Assembly (NCBI GenBank): GCA_900110395.1
Contig: FODP01000007.1
Location: 124,001 to 188,000, forward strand
DNA from: Rhodospirillales bacterium URHD0017
GTDB lineage: Bacteria > Pseudomonadota > Alphaproteobacteria > Reyranellales > Reyranellaceae
DNA length: 64,000 nucleotides
Reading direction: 5' to 3'
Shown: in pieces, positions 1-8,716 of the stretch
Position numbering within the stretch: the first letter of the stretch is position 1
How the letters are laid out: the number at the start of each line of letters is the position of its first letter
Position numbers and translations under genes: made by a program
The notes under the pieces: generated by a model
The model's input: only the letters and a program-made list of their open reading frames with translations
What the model was told of the DNA's origin: nothing
Database searches by the model: none

Positions 1-971
1 CGAAGGCGATCGCCACGATCGTGATCGCGCCGCTAGTGGTGCTGACGCATCCCGCGATCGCCATCACCAGCATCGTGTTCGCCATCGGCGGCTTGGCCCT
101 CCGCCTGCTCGGCCGGCCCTTCCCGCGGCACCTTGCTATTGCCTCCGCAGCGATGGGCGTGCTGGTGACGGCTGGCTACTTCGCGACGTCGGCGTTGTGG
201 CCCGCGACCAATCCGTCGCTCGCCGGCCAATTGCAGGGCGGCCAGTACAACTACGTCGATCCGCTGTGGATGCTGGGCACCTTCGGCTTCTTCCCGATGC
301 TGGCGGTGTTCTGGTTGCTGCTGCTGGCGCCCGGGCTCGACGGCACGGCGGCGCGCTGGCGCCTGTCCAGGACCGCCCTGGTGATCCTCGCCGTCATCGG
401 CCTGTGGTTCGCGCTGAACGGCACCAACATCCTGACATGGATCTTCGCCCGCAGCACGGCGCCGGTGGCGCTGGCCCTGGCGCTCTGCCTGGCGCTGGCC
501 TCGCCGGCTGCGACCTGGCTGCAGGCGGCGCGCCGGCCGCTGCTGATCTTCGCGGCGATCATGGCGACGGCGGCGGTGTCCTACGGCGTCGATCTCTTCC
601 TGTTTGGCCGCGCCTCCGACGCGCGGCTGGCGCCGCTGATTGCCGCCGGTGGCCCGGCGCCCAACATCGCGCCCATGGGGCCGCCGTCGCCGCCGCCGAC
701 CCAGCGACCATTGCCAGTCGTCTTCAAGTGGCTGGCCGCGCCGGACTATGTGCGCGACATCATCAATCCGTATTACGGCGGCGAACGCATGACGTTCGCG
801 TTCTACAGTTTCTTCCGCTCGGACCGGCGCGCGGTGCTGTACAAGCCGCTCGACAAGAAACGCGAATGGGTGCCCTTCATGTGCACGGCCACCGACGACG
901 CGCTCAAGCGGCCGCGCGACGCCATCGACGTGCGCATGCTGCGCTTCATCCGCGAGCAGTACTGCGTATGA
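1..971 (+). CDS. Polytopic membrane protein, 5' end outside window
   Basis: The frame is open to the left edge, so the gene starts upstream of the window; the first in-window start codon is a GTG at 21. About 320 residues are visible. Several hydrophobic segments in the first 200 residues (for example around VIGLWFALNGTNILTWIF) are followed by a proline-rich linker (APMGPPSPPPTQRP) and a soluble tail of about 85 residues. I do not recognise the family. Its last 26 bases overlap the 3' end of the convergent membrane-protein gene. The hydrophobic profile and uninterrupted GC-rich codon pattern support it as a real gene; function is unknown. Confidence 0.7.
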   Translation, partial: KAIATIVIAPLVVLTHPAIAITSIVFAIGGLALRLLGRPFPRHLAIASAAMGVLVTAGYFATSALWPATNPSLAGQLQGGQYNYVDPLWMLGTFGFFPMLAVFWLLLLAPGLDGTAARWRLSRTALVILAVIGLWFALNGTNILTWIFARSTAPVALALALCLALASPAATWLQAARRPLLIFAAIMATAAVSYGVDLFLFGRASDARLAPLIAAGGPAPNIAPMGPPSPPPTQRPLPVVFKWLAAPDYVRDIINPYYGGERMTFAFYSFFRSDRRAVLYKPLDKKREWVPFMCTATDDALKRPRDAIDVRMLRFIREQYCV

Positions 972-2568
972 CCAGCGCCAGCAGCAGCAACAACGACAGG
1001 CCCGAGATCGCCTGACCCCAGCGCTCGATCGCCAGAGTGCCACGATCGAGCCGGGTGACGGTCTCGCCGGCCGGCGCGGTGAAGGAGACCAGGCGCAACG
1101 GCTCGCTGGCGGCGAGCGGCAGGCCGGCCTCGAGGCGCCCATCGAGGCGCCAAGCCGGGAAGAAGAAGCGGCGCAGCGTGACCGTGGTCGGCTGATCGGC
1201 AGTGACCGCAAGGCGCAGATTGCCGAAAGGCTCGTTGTCGGCGTGGCACGTCCGGGCAGCCGGCGCGCAGGAGATCACCGGCGCGTCCTTGAGCTGCTCC
1301 AGTCCGAGATCGGCATAGCGCGCGCCGGCGAACTTGTAGCCGGCGGGCTGGTATTCCTTGACGTCGTGGCGGTCGAGCGTGCCGGTCCGCGCCACGAACT
1401 CGGCGCGCGCCCGCACATCGGTCACGATCAGGACCGCGCCCGGCACCAGGGCGACGCCCGCTGCGGCAAGGACATAGACGACGCCGCGGCGAACCTCGGC
1501 AAGCGGCGTCAGGCAAAGCGCGGTCAACAGGCTGAATTCGACGACCATCAGCAGCCGCCAGGGGAACTGCACCTTGCCGACCAGCGGCAGGTCCCAGAAC
1601 CACGGCAGGAGGCCGGCAATCAGGATCAGACAGGCGAGGCTGAGCGCCACCCAGAAGCCGAGCTCGCGCCGGCCGTCCCCGTCCGGGAGCTGCAGCAGGG
1701 CAAGGCACAGGCCCGCGGCCAGCAGCGCGGCGGCGAGCACGATCGAGCCGATGACGCGCATGGTGTCGGGATCGACCCAGCGCTCGGGCGCCATCACGAA
1801 CCAGTTGCTGGCGCGGTAGAACGAGGTCCAGAGCTCGTGCGCCGAGATCCAGGATTGCAGCTCCATCGCCGGCACCAGGTAGATGGCGGCGAGGCCGATG
1901 CCCAGCACGCCGCCGGCGGCGCAGCGCAGCAGCAGCGCCCGCGCGCGCGTGGTGAACAGCACGTATGCCGGGATGATCGTGATCGAGCACAGGAGCGCGG
2001 TCGGCAGATGCGACAGCAGGAGTGCGGCATAGGCTGACGCCAGCAGCGGCAGGCCCCAGCGCGCCCTGTCGATCGTGAGGCGGAGCGCCAGCATGACGAC
2101 CGGCAGCACGGCGTAGCCGGTGATTTCAGCGAAGGCGCCGCGCGTATATGTGTCGAACAGGTGATAGGGGGCGGCCATGTAGGCGACGGCGCCGACCAGG
2201 GCCGCCGTTCGCCTGCCGCTCACCCGCAACAGCCAGGCGCGCATGGCGAGCCCGGACAGGAACAGGATCACGGTCGTGCTCACGGCCAGGCAATAGGACA
2301 CCGACAGCGCGTTGGCGGTGATCACGCTCACCACGGCGTCGGTCCAGAACGGCAGGGGCGGGTAGAAATAGAAGGCGGGGCTGCCCAGACCATCGAACGA
2401 GTCGGGCATCCAGCGCGGATAGAGGATGCCGGCACGGAACTGGTCGGCGAACTGGCTCGCCCAGGTGAGGTTTTGCGGCGAGCTGTGGCTGATCAGCGTG
2501 CCCAGCACCAGCGTCGGCGACAGGAGCAGGATCGCCGCTGCTGCCAGGACGAGGGCCGGATGGCGCAA
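946..2568 (-). CDS. PTPS-related (GT-C-like) integral membrane protein
   Basis: This 540-residue protein begins with a TTG start, 17 bases after the stop of the upstream C45 gene, so the two are probably co-transcribed. It has an N-terminal signal-anchor helix, then a loop reading LYPRWMPDSFDGLGSP and FYFYPPLPFW, then roughly ten hydrophobic helices and a soluble C-terminal domain. That loop is what I associate with the '6-pyruvoyl-tetrahydropterin synthase related' membrane family (PF10131), which resembles GT-C glycosyltransferases and dolichyl-phosphate-mannose mannosyltransferases. The substrate is unknown. The gene overlaps the convergent neighbour by 26 bases. Family assignment is from memory of the motif; a role in cell-surface glycan transfer is inference. 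Confidence 0.7.
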   Translation of the reverse strand: MRHPALVLAAAAILLLSPTLVLGTLISHSSPQNLTWASQFADQFRAGILYPRWMPDSFDGLGSPAFYFYPPLPFWTDAVVSVITANALSVSYCLAVSTTVILFLSGLAMRAWLLRVSGRRTAALVGAVAYMAAPYHLFDTYTRGAFAEITGYAVLPVVMLALRLTIDRARWGLPLLASAYAALLLSHLPTALLCSITIIPAYVLFTTRARALLLRCAAGGVLGIGLAAIYLVPAMELQSWISAHELWTSFYRASNWFVMAPERWVDPDTMRVIGSIVLAAALLAAGLCLALLQLPDGDGRRELGFWVALSLACLILIAGLLPWFWDLPLVGKVQFPWRLLMVVEFSLLTALCLTPLAEVRRGVVYVLAAAGVALVPGAVLIVTDVRARAEFVARTGTLDRHDVKEYQPAGYKFAGARYADLGLEQLKDAPVISCAPAARTCHADNEPFGNLRLAVTADQPTTVTLRRFFFPAWRLDGRLEAGLPLAASEPLRLVSFTAPAGETVTRLDRGTLAIERWGQAISGLSLLLLLALVIRSTARG

Positions 2569-2585
2569 GACCCAGCCTGTCGCTG

Positions 2586-3722
2586 CTAGTCCGCTGCCTG
2601 CCTCTGCGCGGTACGGTCAGGCGTCAGTCTGTAGGTCGTGAAGCGCTTGTTGAGGGAGGGCATCGGGCAGGCTTCGAGATGGCCTTCGCCCGGCCGCATC
2701 AGGATCATGGCGGTGGTCGCGGTGTTCACGCCGCGGGTGTTGAGCCGCGGCGGCCGGCACACCGACCAGGGCGAGTTCCAGTCGTCGAAGAAGGCCGAGC
2801 GGAAATCATCCAGCGTGAGCTTGCCGCGTTTGGCTGAAAGCTGGTCGCGTACGCGCTTGTCGCGATAGATCGAGCACGGCGTCTCGGCGAGGCCCGTGTC
2901 CTTCACCTGGGCACGCGCCGACTCGGCGATCCAATGGTTGGCATGCACGTAGAGGCCGCGATCCGGCGCGATCCAGAACGTGTCGTCGGGCGCGCATTCG
3001 AAGCCGAAGGCCTCGCCGCCACAGTGACTGACCGCCATGTGGTTGGAGCCGAGCTTGGGCGTCGACACGATGGTTTGCACCGCATTGGCGAGGTAGGCGC
3101 TCTCCAGCACCTTGCGGCGGATGAAAGGTAGCGGGATGCCGGGGCCGCGCTGATAGTCGCGATCACATTGCAAGGCGTTGGCGGTCAGCCCGATGCCGGC
3201 CGAGTTCAGGCCCGAACGGGCGAGGCCGCCCGCTTCGGTGAAGGTCAGGATGTCGGGACCGTCGTCGCGATGGATACGCAGCAGCACGCCGGTCTCCGCG
3301 CACTCGGCACGCCAGTCCCAGTTCTGGCCGTGCAGCAGCACGCCGTCGGCGCTGGCTTCCGGGAGGGCGAGCGCGGCGGTGCAGCCGTCCGGCACTTGCC
3401 CGGCTTCCTGCTCCTGGCGCGCCGCGGCCACCATCTCGGTGCGAGCGTTCATCAGCACCACGGCGGCGAAGGGCTCGTTCGCGCCCTCGGCGATGCCGCG
3501 CATCTCCTCGATGTAGGTCGGATCGAACTTCTCGATCGAGGGCACCAGCGCCTCGGCGCGGCGCTCGAGCTCGGCCCAGTCGACGCCGCTCCTGAGCAGC
3601 GATTCGGCGTACATTTTGGCGCCACGGCGCAGCCGGTCGGCCGCGGCCTTGCCATGGGTGCGGCCGCGCTCGCGCGGGCTGCCGGCGAGGTCGATCAGGG
3701 GAAACGGTGCATAGTCGGTCAT
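2586..3722 (-). CDS. C45-family peptidase / acyl-CoA:6-APA acyltransferase-like Ntn hydrolase
   Basis: The 378-residue protein matches the C45 (penicillin acyltransferase-like) N-terminal nucleophile hydrolases. It has the early 'GSPRERGRTHG' segment (residues 14-24), a long helical pro-region, then PDGCTAALA with Cys114. In this family that Cys becomes the N-terminal nucleophile after autocleavage. 'HGQNWDW' and 'GLTANAL' follow, as in relatives. The ATG start has a GAGG sequence upstream. The physiological substrate of most bacterial C45 members is unknown; an amide or acyl-peptide is likely. It lies downstream of the haem operon on the same strand (12-base gap to hemJ), so read-through is possible. 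Confidence 0.8.
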   Translation of the reverse strand: MTDYAPFPLIDLAGSPRERGRTHGKAAADRLRRGAKMYAESLLRSGVDWAELERRAEALVPSIEKFDPTYIEEMRGIAEGANEPFAAVVLMNARTEMVAAARQEQEAGQVPDGCTAALALPEASADGVLLHGQNWDWRAECAETGVLLRIHRDDGPDILTFTEAGGLARSGLNSAGIGLTANALQCDRDYQRGPGIPLPFIRRKVLESAYLANAVQTIVSTPKLGSNHMAVSHCGGEAFGFECAPDDTFWIAPDRGLYVHANHWIAESARAQVKDTGLAETPCSIYRDKRVRDQLSAKRGKLTLDDFRSAFFDDWNSPWSVCRPPRLNTRGVNTATTAMILMRPGEGHLEACPMPSLNKRFTTYRLTPDRTAQRQAAD

Positions 3723-3734
3723 GGGTGCCTCGGT

Positions 3735-4160
3735 TCAGAAGGGTTTTAACACCGCCAGGAACACGATGGCGATCATCAGCACCGTCGGAACCTCGTTCCA
3801 CCAGCGATAATACGTTGCTGGCCTTGTGTTCCGGTCCGCCTCGAAATCCTTGCGCCAGCGGCCGTAGAGGTGATGGATCAGGGTCAGGCCGAGAACCAGC
3901 GAGAATTTCACCTGCCACCAGCCGGCATGCCACCAGTCGCCGCGCCAGGCCAGCGCCAGGCCGAAGATCCAGACCAGGATCATGGCCGGGTTCATGATGC
4001 CGCGCAGCAGGCGGCGCTCCATGATCTTGAAGGTCTCGCTTTGCTTGGAGCCGGGCTCGGTGTCGGCGTGATAGACGAACAGCCGCGGCAGGTAGAGCAG
4101 GCCCGCCATCCAGGCGATGACGGCCACGATGTGCAGCGCCTTCAGGACCTCATAGAGCAT
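3735..4160 (-). CDS. hemJ: Protoporphyrinogen IX oxidase HemJ (UPF0093)
   Basis: This 141-residue inner-membrane protein has four hydrophobic segments and the family pattern 'LHIVAVIAWMAGLLYLPRLF' near the N-terminus (conserved His10, then YLPRLFVYH) and 'WWQVKFSLVL' with 'LIHH' in the middle. HemJ oxidises protoporphyrinogen IX to protoporphyrin IX and is the usual form in alphaproteobacteria, replacing HemG or HemY. Its ATG overlaps the end of hemH by 11 bases, so it is translated as the third gene of a hemE-hemH-hemJ unit, which fits its place immediately before the ferrochelatase step. Confidence 0.9.
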   Translation of the reverse strand: MLYEVLKALHIVAVIAWMAGLLYLPRLFVYHADTEPGSKQSETFKIMERRLLRGIMNPAMILVWIFGLALAWRGDWWHAGWWQVKFSLVLGLTLIHHLYGRWRKDFEADRNTRPATYYRWWNEVPTVLMIAIVFLAVLKPF

Positions 4161-5085
4161 CGCGCACCAGCCTCGCGAGACCCGCGATGAACAGAGGATG
4201 GGTGCCGACGGTCGGCACGCGGATGTAATTCGGCACGCCCATCTTGTCAGCGAGATGGCGGTACTCGATGTCGAGCTCGACCAGGGTCTCGGAATGCTCC
4301 GACACGAAGGACAGCGGATAGAGCACGACCGCGACCTTGTCGGCGCCGGCCCGCGTGATCTCGGCGTCGGTCGAAGGACCGATCCATTTCAAGGGACCGA
4401 CGCGGCTCTGATAGCAGACCGACCAGTCGAGATCGCCACCGAGCACATGGACGATGGCCTTGGCCGTCTGCTCGACCTGGCTCTGATAGGGATCGCCCGC
4501 CTTGATCACGCGCTCGGGCAGGCCGTGGGCCGAGAACAGCACGCGGCGGCGCGCATCGCTGACCTGCGCCAGGCCTTCCTTCAAGAGCTCGACGGAAGCT
4601 GCAATGAACCCCGGCTCGGTCGGATAATCCTTCACGACAGTCGTCGGCACCTTGAACTTCGCCGTGTCGTTCCAAGCCTTGAACGACGATTCGGTGGTTG
4701 CCGTCGAGAACTGCGGATAGAGCGGCAGCAGTACGATGCGGTCGGGCTTGAATCGCTCGACCGACCGTACGACGGCCTCGGTCATGGGATGCCAGTAGCG
4801 CATGCAGACATAGCCGCGCCATTCGTGCTCTCCGCCCAGCGCTTCTTCGAGCGCACGCGCCTGCGCCTCGGTCTGGCCGAGGATGGGCGAGGAGCCCCCG
4901 ATCTTCTCGTAGATCGCCCGCGCCGTCGGAGCGCGTCGCCGCGCCAAAAAGCTCGCCAATGGGCCGCGGATGAAGCCAGGCACGCGCAGGATCGCGGGAT
5001 CGCCGAACAGGTTGCGCAGGAAGGGTTGCACCGCTTCCAGCGAATCCGGTCCGCCGAGATTGAACAGGATGATCGCGATCTTCAC
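4150..5085 (-). CDS. hemH: Ferrochelatase
   Basis: Ferrochelatase inserts Fe2+ into protoporphyrin IX. The start chosen is the GTG at 5085, giving 311 residues beginning VKIAIILFNLGGP; the open frame continues upstream but only as an out-of-frame shadow of hemE. This start overlaps the hemE stop by four bases (GTGA), a typical translational coupling. Motifs seen: LFNLGGPD at residues 7-14, 'YPQFSTATTES' at 123-133, and 'VLFSAHGLP' with the conserved His187. Length and motifs are normal for the family. The product is expected to be cytosolic or membrane-associated. Confidence 0.95.
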   Translation of the reverse strand: MKIAIILFNLGGPDSLEAVQPFLRNLFGDPAILRVPGFIRGPLASFLARRRAPTARAIYEKIGGSSPILGQTEAQARALEEALGGEHEWRGYVCMRYWHPMTEAVVRSVERFKPDRIVLLPLYPQFSTATTESSFKAWNDTAKFKVPTTVVKDYPTEPGFIAASVELLKEGLAQVSDARRRVLFSAHGLPERVIKAGDPYQSQVEQTAKAIVHVLGGDLDWSVCYQSRVGPLKWIGPSTDAEITRAGADKVAVVLYPLSFVSEHSETLVELDIEYRHLADKMGVPNYIRVPTVGTHPLFIAGLARLVRDAL

Positions 5086-6125
5086 GTCGTCGACGGCTTC
5101 CAGTTGCGCACGATCTCGACCAGTTGCGCGACATGCTCCGGTGGCGTCTGCGGCACCACGCCGTGGCCGAGATTGAACACGAAGGGGCCGTGCCCGAGCT
5201 TGTCGAGGATGCGCGTCGCCTCGCGCTCGAGCGCCGCGCCGCCGGCCACCAGCATCAGAGGATCGAGATTGCCCTGCAGGCAGATATGCGGCTGCAGCTC
5301 GCGCGCGGCCCAATGCGCGCCGATGCCGGTGTCGATCGACAGGGCGGCGAAGGCATCGCTGCGGCGGTACATCAATGTCGCCGGACCCACGGCGCGCGGA
5401 AAGGCGATGATCGGCGTCTTGGGATGACGCGCATGGACGGCATGGGCGATGCGAACCATCGGCTCGAGCGACCAGCCGAAGAGCTGTTCCTCGGGCAGCA
5501 CGCCCGCCCAGGAATCGAAGAGCTGCACGGCGTCGGCGCCGGCGTCGATCTGGTTGACGAGGTGATCGACCACGGCGTCGACCAGGAGATCGATCAGCAG
5601 GCCGAAGGAATCGGGATGGCGATAGGCCCAGCCCTTCACTTTGGCGAAGTCGCGGCTGCCGGCACCTTCGATCATGTAGCAGGCAAGCGTGAAGGGGGCG
5701 CCGGCAAACCCTAGCAGCGCCGTCTCGCTGGGCAGCTCGGCGCGGGTCCGGCGGATCGCCTCATAGACCGGCGCCAGCTTCTCGGGCAGGCGCGCCCGGG
5801 TGAGCTGGCCGAAGTCGGCGGGATCGGTCAGCGCCTCGAGCTTTGGGCCTTCGCCTTCCTCGAACCAGACCTTCTGGCCGAGCGCGTCCGGCACCACGAG
5901 GATGTCGGAAAAGATGATCGCGGCATCGAGCCCAAAGCGGCGCACCGGCTGCAGCGTGACCTCGACCGCCTTGTCCGGCGTATAGCAGAATTCGAGGAAG
6001 GAGCGCGTCGTCGCCCGGATCGCCCGATACTCCGGCAGATAGCGCCCGGCTTGGCGCATCAGCCAGATCGGCGGCGTCGGAAAGCGCGTCCCGGCCAGCG
6101 TCTCCAGGAATTTCCCGGTGCTCAC
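5082..6125 (-). CDS. hemE: Uroporphyrinogen decarboxylase
   Basis: HemE decarboxylates uroporphyrinogen III to coproporphyrinogen III in the cytoplasm. The 347-residue protein has the signature PPIWLMRQAGRYLPEY at residues 18-33, then 'GFAGAPFTL' and 'FDSWAG', all typical. The start is a GTG with GAGGGA about eight bases upstream. It is the first gene of the hemE-hemH-hemJ operon. The 322-bp gap separating it from PPSR is the conserved position of the replication origin in alphaproteobacteria. Confidence 0.95.
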   Translation of the reverse strand: MSTGKFLETLAGTRFPTPPIWLMRQAGRYLPEYRAIRATTRSFLEFCYTPDKAVEVTLQPVRRFGLDAAIIFSDILVVPDALGQKVWFEEGEGPKLEALTDPADFGQLTRARLPEKLAPVYEAIRRTRAELPSETALLGFAGAPFTLACYMIEGAGSRDFAKVKGWAYRHPDSFGLLIDLLVDAVVDHLVNQIDAGADAVQLFDSWAGVLPEEQLFGWSLEPMVRIAHAVHARHPKTPIIAFPRAVGPATLMYRRSDAFAALSIDTGIGAHWAARELQPHICLQGNLDPLMLVAGGAALEREATRILDKLGHGPFVFNLGHGVVPQTPPEHVAQLVEIVRNWKPSTT

Positions 6126-6162
6126 TGCTCATCCCTCATGCTTCCTCTTACTCTATTCATAA

Positions 6163-6181
6163 TAGGTAGTAGCAGTAGTAG
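6163..6181 (+). repeat. TAG-triplet run (possible DnaA-trio element)
   Basis: The run reads TAG, G, TAG, TAG, CAG, TAG, TAG. It sits between an AT-rich flank on the left and a GC-rich flank with DnaA-like 9-mers on the right, the arrangement described for DnaA-trios beside an unwinding element. It could also be a simple low-complexity repeat. Confidence 0.4.
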
Positions 6182-6190
6182 GGGGTGTGC

Positions 6191-6230
6191 CACATGGGGA
6201 TGCGCCCTATTGGTCGGGCGTCCCCAGGTG
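6191..6230. repeat. Hairpin in hemE-PPSR gap
   Basis: An inverted repeat: CAC.TGGGGA, a TG bulge, CGCCC, an eight-base loop, GGGCG, TCCCCA, and GTG. No T-tract follows on either strand, so it is a poor terminator candidate. It more likely belongs to the origin-like region or to an mRNA leader. Confidence 0.5.
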
Positions 6231-6447
6231 GCTGTGGATCGGACAATGCCGATTCGACGGGCTTTCAGCGCTGGATTCCCGATTCGCAGCCCTTTCGTCC
6301 CAGTCTGTCCGCAAGGGACGGGAATCGGCATCGGCCGGGCGAGTCGTGTCCTGAATCGGCGGTGCAGGCGACGCCATACCTCCTGTCCCCGTCTTGCCAT
6401 GAGCAATCCTGCATTTCTCCCCGGGTCGCTGTGGGGTAAAAAAGGCC

Positions 6448-7284
6448 GTGGCAAACCGTAACTTTCACGTCCATCTCGTGTCCGACTCGACCGGCGAGAC
6501 GGTATCGAGCGTGGCGCGCGCCTGCCTTGTGCAATACGAGGGCGTGTTCGTGCAGGAGCATGTCTGGTCGCTGGTGCGCACCAAGGGCCAGATGGACAAG
6601 GTCATGCAGGCCGTCGAACGCGACCGCGGGCCCGTGCTCTATACGCTGGTCGATCCCGAATTGCGCGACCTGGTGCGCGATCATTGCCGGCGCCTGCAGC
6701 TTCCCTGCGTCGGCGTGCTCGACCAGGCGATGAGCGTGCTCGCCGTGCACTTCCATTCCAAGAGCGAGCAATGGCCCGGCCGCCAGCATCAGCTCGACGA
6801 AGGTTATTTCGACCGCATCGATGCCATGCACTACACCCTGGCGCATGACGACGGCCAGTCGACGCACGATCTCGAGGACGCCGACGTCATCCTGGTCGGC
6901 CCGTCGCGCACTTCCAAGACGCCGACCTGCGTCTATCTCGCCAACCGCGGCGTGCGCGCGGCCAACGTGCCGCTGGTGCCGCTGGTCGATCCGCCGCCGG
7001 CGCTCGAGTCCGCCAAGCGGCCGCTGATCGTCGGGCTGATCACCGATCCCGAGCGGCTGGTGCAGATCCGCGTCAATCGCCTGCGCCTGCTGCAGCAGAA
7101 CACCGAGACCGACTACACCGACATGGACAACGTGCAGCGCGAGATCCAAGAGGCGCGCCGCCTTTATGCCCGCCGCAAGTGGGCGACCATCGACGTCACG
7201 CGCCGCTCGATCGAGGAGACGGCGGCGTCGATCCTGCAGATGCTGGCGGTGCGCCGCGAGCAGCGCCTGCAGGCGACGGAATAG
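6448..7284 (+). CDS. Pyruvate,phosphate dikinase regulatory protein (PPSR, DUF299)
   Basis: A bifunctional kinase/phosphorylase that uses ADP to inactivate, and Pi to reactivate, pyruvate phosphate dikinase or PEP synthase. The 278-residue protein begins at a GTG with AAAGG just upstream. Features: N-terminal 'HLVSDSTGETV' (residues 9-19) and the P-loop-like GPSRTSKTPT at 151-160, diagnostic of the family. Length is normal (about 270). It faces away from hemE across the origin-like gap. I recall the RP001 gene that bounds Rickettsia and Caulobacter origins belonging to this family. Confidence 0.9.
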   Translation: MANRNFHVHLVSDSTGETVSSVARACLVQYEGVFVQEHVWSLVRTKGQMDKVMQAVERDRGPVLYTLVDPELRDLVRDHCRRLQLPCVGVLDQAMSVLAVHFHSKSEQWPGRQHQLDEGYFDRIDAMHYTLAHDDGQSTHDLEDADVILVGPSRTSKTPTCVYLANRGVRAANVPLVPLVDPPPALESAKRPLIVGLITDPERLVQIRVNRLRLLQQNTETDYTDMDNVQREIQEARRLYARRKWATIDVTRRSIEETAASILQMLAVRREQRLQATE

Positions 7285-7310
7285 CCATCGGGACGAAAAA
7301 GGAGGCGATC

Positions 7311-7730
7311 ATGCGTATTCGTCATCCGCGGGTTGGACTTGCACTTGGTCTGGTTCTTGCTGCTTCGTCGGCACGGGCCGCGAATGGCATCGACGTCACG
7401 CGCGGCCAGGACGCGATGGTGTTCGGCAATTGCGTGCCGAGCCTCGTGGTCGAGAACAAGTCGGCGGTGACCATCGACTATCTGCAGGTCGATGTCGTCG
7501 TCGCCCTGGAGAACGGCCAGGAGCGCACCGTCGAATTGAAATCGGCATACCGCGAGGGTGTGCTCTATCCGATCGGGCCCGGAGGGAAGGCGACGTTGAA
7601 ACAGCATCTCGATACATCCAAGGGCCTGGGGGTGGGCTGCGGCGATCTGAAGACGCGCCGCGTCCTGCGCACCATTTGCGAGTCTGCGAGCGGCACGTCG
7701 TGCGCTTCGTCGGTGTCGGTCCAGCCATGA
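7311..7730 (+). CDS. Small secreted protein of unknown function
   Basis: The ATG at 7311 has a strong GGAGG six bases upstream; 139 residues. Residues 1-23 form a Sec signal peptide with an A-R-A / A cleavage site, so the mature protein (about 116 residues) should be periplasmic. Four cysteines (in GNCVP, GVGCGD, TICES and TSCAS) could form two disulfides. I recognise no family. Its stop overlaps the start of the following Bug receptor gene (ATGA), so the two are translationally coupled and may act in the same uptake process. Confidence 0.75.
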   Translation: MRIRHPRVGLALGLVLAASSARAANGIDVTRGQDAMVFGNCVPSLVVENKSAVTIDYLQVDVVVALENGQERTVELKSAYREGVLYPIGPGGKATLKQHLDTSKGLGVGCGDLKTRRVLRTICESASGTSCASSVSVQP

Positions 7731-8692
7731 TCAAGCGCAGGACGTTCGTTGGCGCTGCCGGTGCGTTGCTGCTTGCGGCGCCGGCACTCGGGCAGGCGTT
7801 TCCCAACAAACCGCTCAAGGTGATCGTGCCCTATCCGCCGGGCGGTGGAACCGATGGGCTGGGCCGCATCACCTGCCAGTTCCTGTCGGAGAAACTCGGC
7901 CAGCCGATCGTGGTGCAGAATATCGGCGGCGCGTCGGGGACGGTGGGTTCCGAGACAGTGCGCCGGTCCGATCCCGACGGCTATACGCTGTTGTTCAATG
8001 CCAGCCTGTTCGTGCTGGGCAAGACGGTAGTGCCGTCCTGCCCCTATGATCCGCAGACCGACTTCCGGGCGGTTGCCCAGGCCGGCGAGGCGCCGCTGGT
8101 GCTGATCGTCAACAACAACGTGCCGGGCACCGACTATGCCAGTACTGTCGCGGCGATCGCCAAGGAGCCGAAGAAGTACTTCTTTGCCCTGTCGTCGGGC
8201 GGTTCGGCCGGGCACATTGCCACGCTCGCCTTCCTGAAACGCACCGGCCTGCCGCTCGACACCATCCTCTACAAGGGCACGGCGCCGGCCAACGCCGACC
8301 TGGTCGCGGGCAACGTCCAGCTTTTCATGGATCCGTGGACGACGACGCTGCCACTCGCGACCTCCGGCCGCGCGCGCGGCCTCTTCGTTACCTCCAAGGA
8401 GCGCACACCGCTTGCGCCCAACATCCCGACCGCCGCCGAGGTCGGGCTGAAGGACTTCACCATCAGCTCGTGGTACGGACTGTGGGCGCCCAAGGATACG
8501 CCCGAACCCATGGTCGACAAGCTTGCGAGCGCAATGGCCGAAGTCTCCAAGGATCCTGGCTTCCTCGAGAAGACCACGTCGCTTGGCATCGTGCCGACGG
8601 CGCGCGGACCCAAGGACTTCGCCGCCTTCATCAGGACCGAGGTCGAGGTGAACACGGCGCTGTTGCAAGAGTCGGGGTTCAAGCCGGAGTAG
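7727..8692 (+). CDS. Bug-family (TctC-like) periplasmic solute receptor
   Basis: The start chosen is the ATG at 7727 (overlap ATGA with the previous gene); 321 residues. The N-terminus KRRTFVGAAGALLL with an A-L-G-Q-A end looks like a Tat signal (RRxF). The mature part starts FPNKPLKVIVPYPPGGGTDG, the hallmark of Bug receptors, followed by 'NIGGASGTVGSE' and 'GYTLLFN'. Bug proteins bind carboxylates or other small acids, usually for tripartite tricarboxylate transporters; no TctA or TctB gene is nearby, so this is an orphan receptor, as is common in this family. The ligand cannot be predicted. Confidence 0.9.
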   Translation: MIKRRTFVGAAGALLLAAPALGQAFPNKPLKVIVPYPPGGGTDGLGRITCQFLSEKLGQPIVVQNIGGASGTVGSETVRRSDPDGYTLLFNASLFVLGKTVVPSCPYDPQTDFRAVAQAGEAPLVLIVNNNVPGTDYASTVAAIAKEPKKYFFALSSGGSAGHIATLAFLKRTGLPLDTILYKGTAPANADLVAGNVQLFMDPWTTTLPLATSGRARGLFVTSKERTPLAPNIPTAAEVGLKDFTISSWYGLWAPKDTPEPMVDKLASAMAEVSKDPGFLEKTTSLGIVPTARGPKDFAAFIRTEVEVNTALLQESGFKPE

Positions 8693-8716
8693 GTTCGGAT
8701 ATGGTAGAATGAAGCC

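Larger units (their letters stand above)
6126..6447. other. Candidate chromosomal replication origin (hemE-PPSR intergenic region)
   Basis: No gene is visible in this gap. It separates divergent hemE and PPSR, the location where oriC lies in Caulobacter and Rickettsia (hemE / RP001 boundary, from memory). Seen in order: a relatively AT-rich stretch (6141-6162); TAG triplets at 6163-6181, which read 3'-GAT repeats towards the AT-rich side as a DnaA-trio should; GGGGG (6181-6185); TGTGCCACA (6186-6194); a hairpin (6191-6230); and TGTGGATCG (6233-6241), whose complement CGATCCACA is 8/9 to the Caulobacter G-box TGATCCACA. A 10-bp inverted pair lies at 6246-6255 and 6322-6331. No perfect TTATCCACA box and no TTAA-N7-TTAA CtrA site were found. 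Confidence 0.5.
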
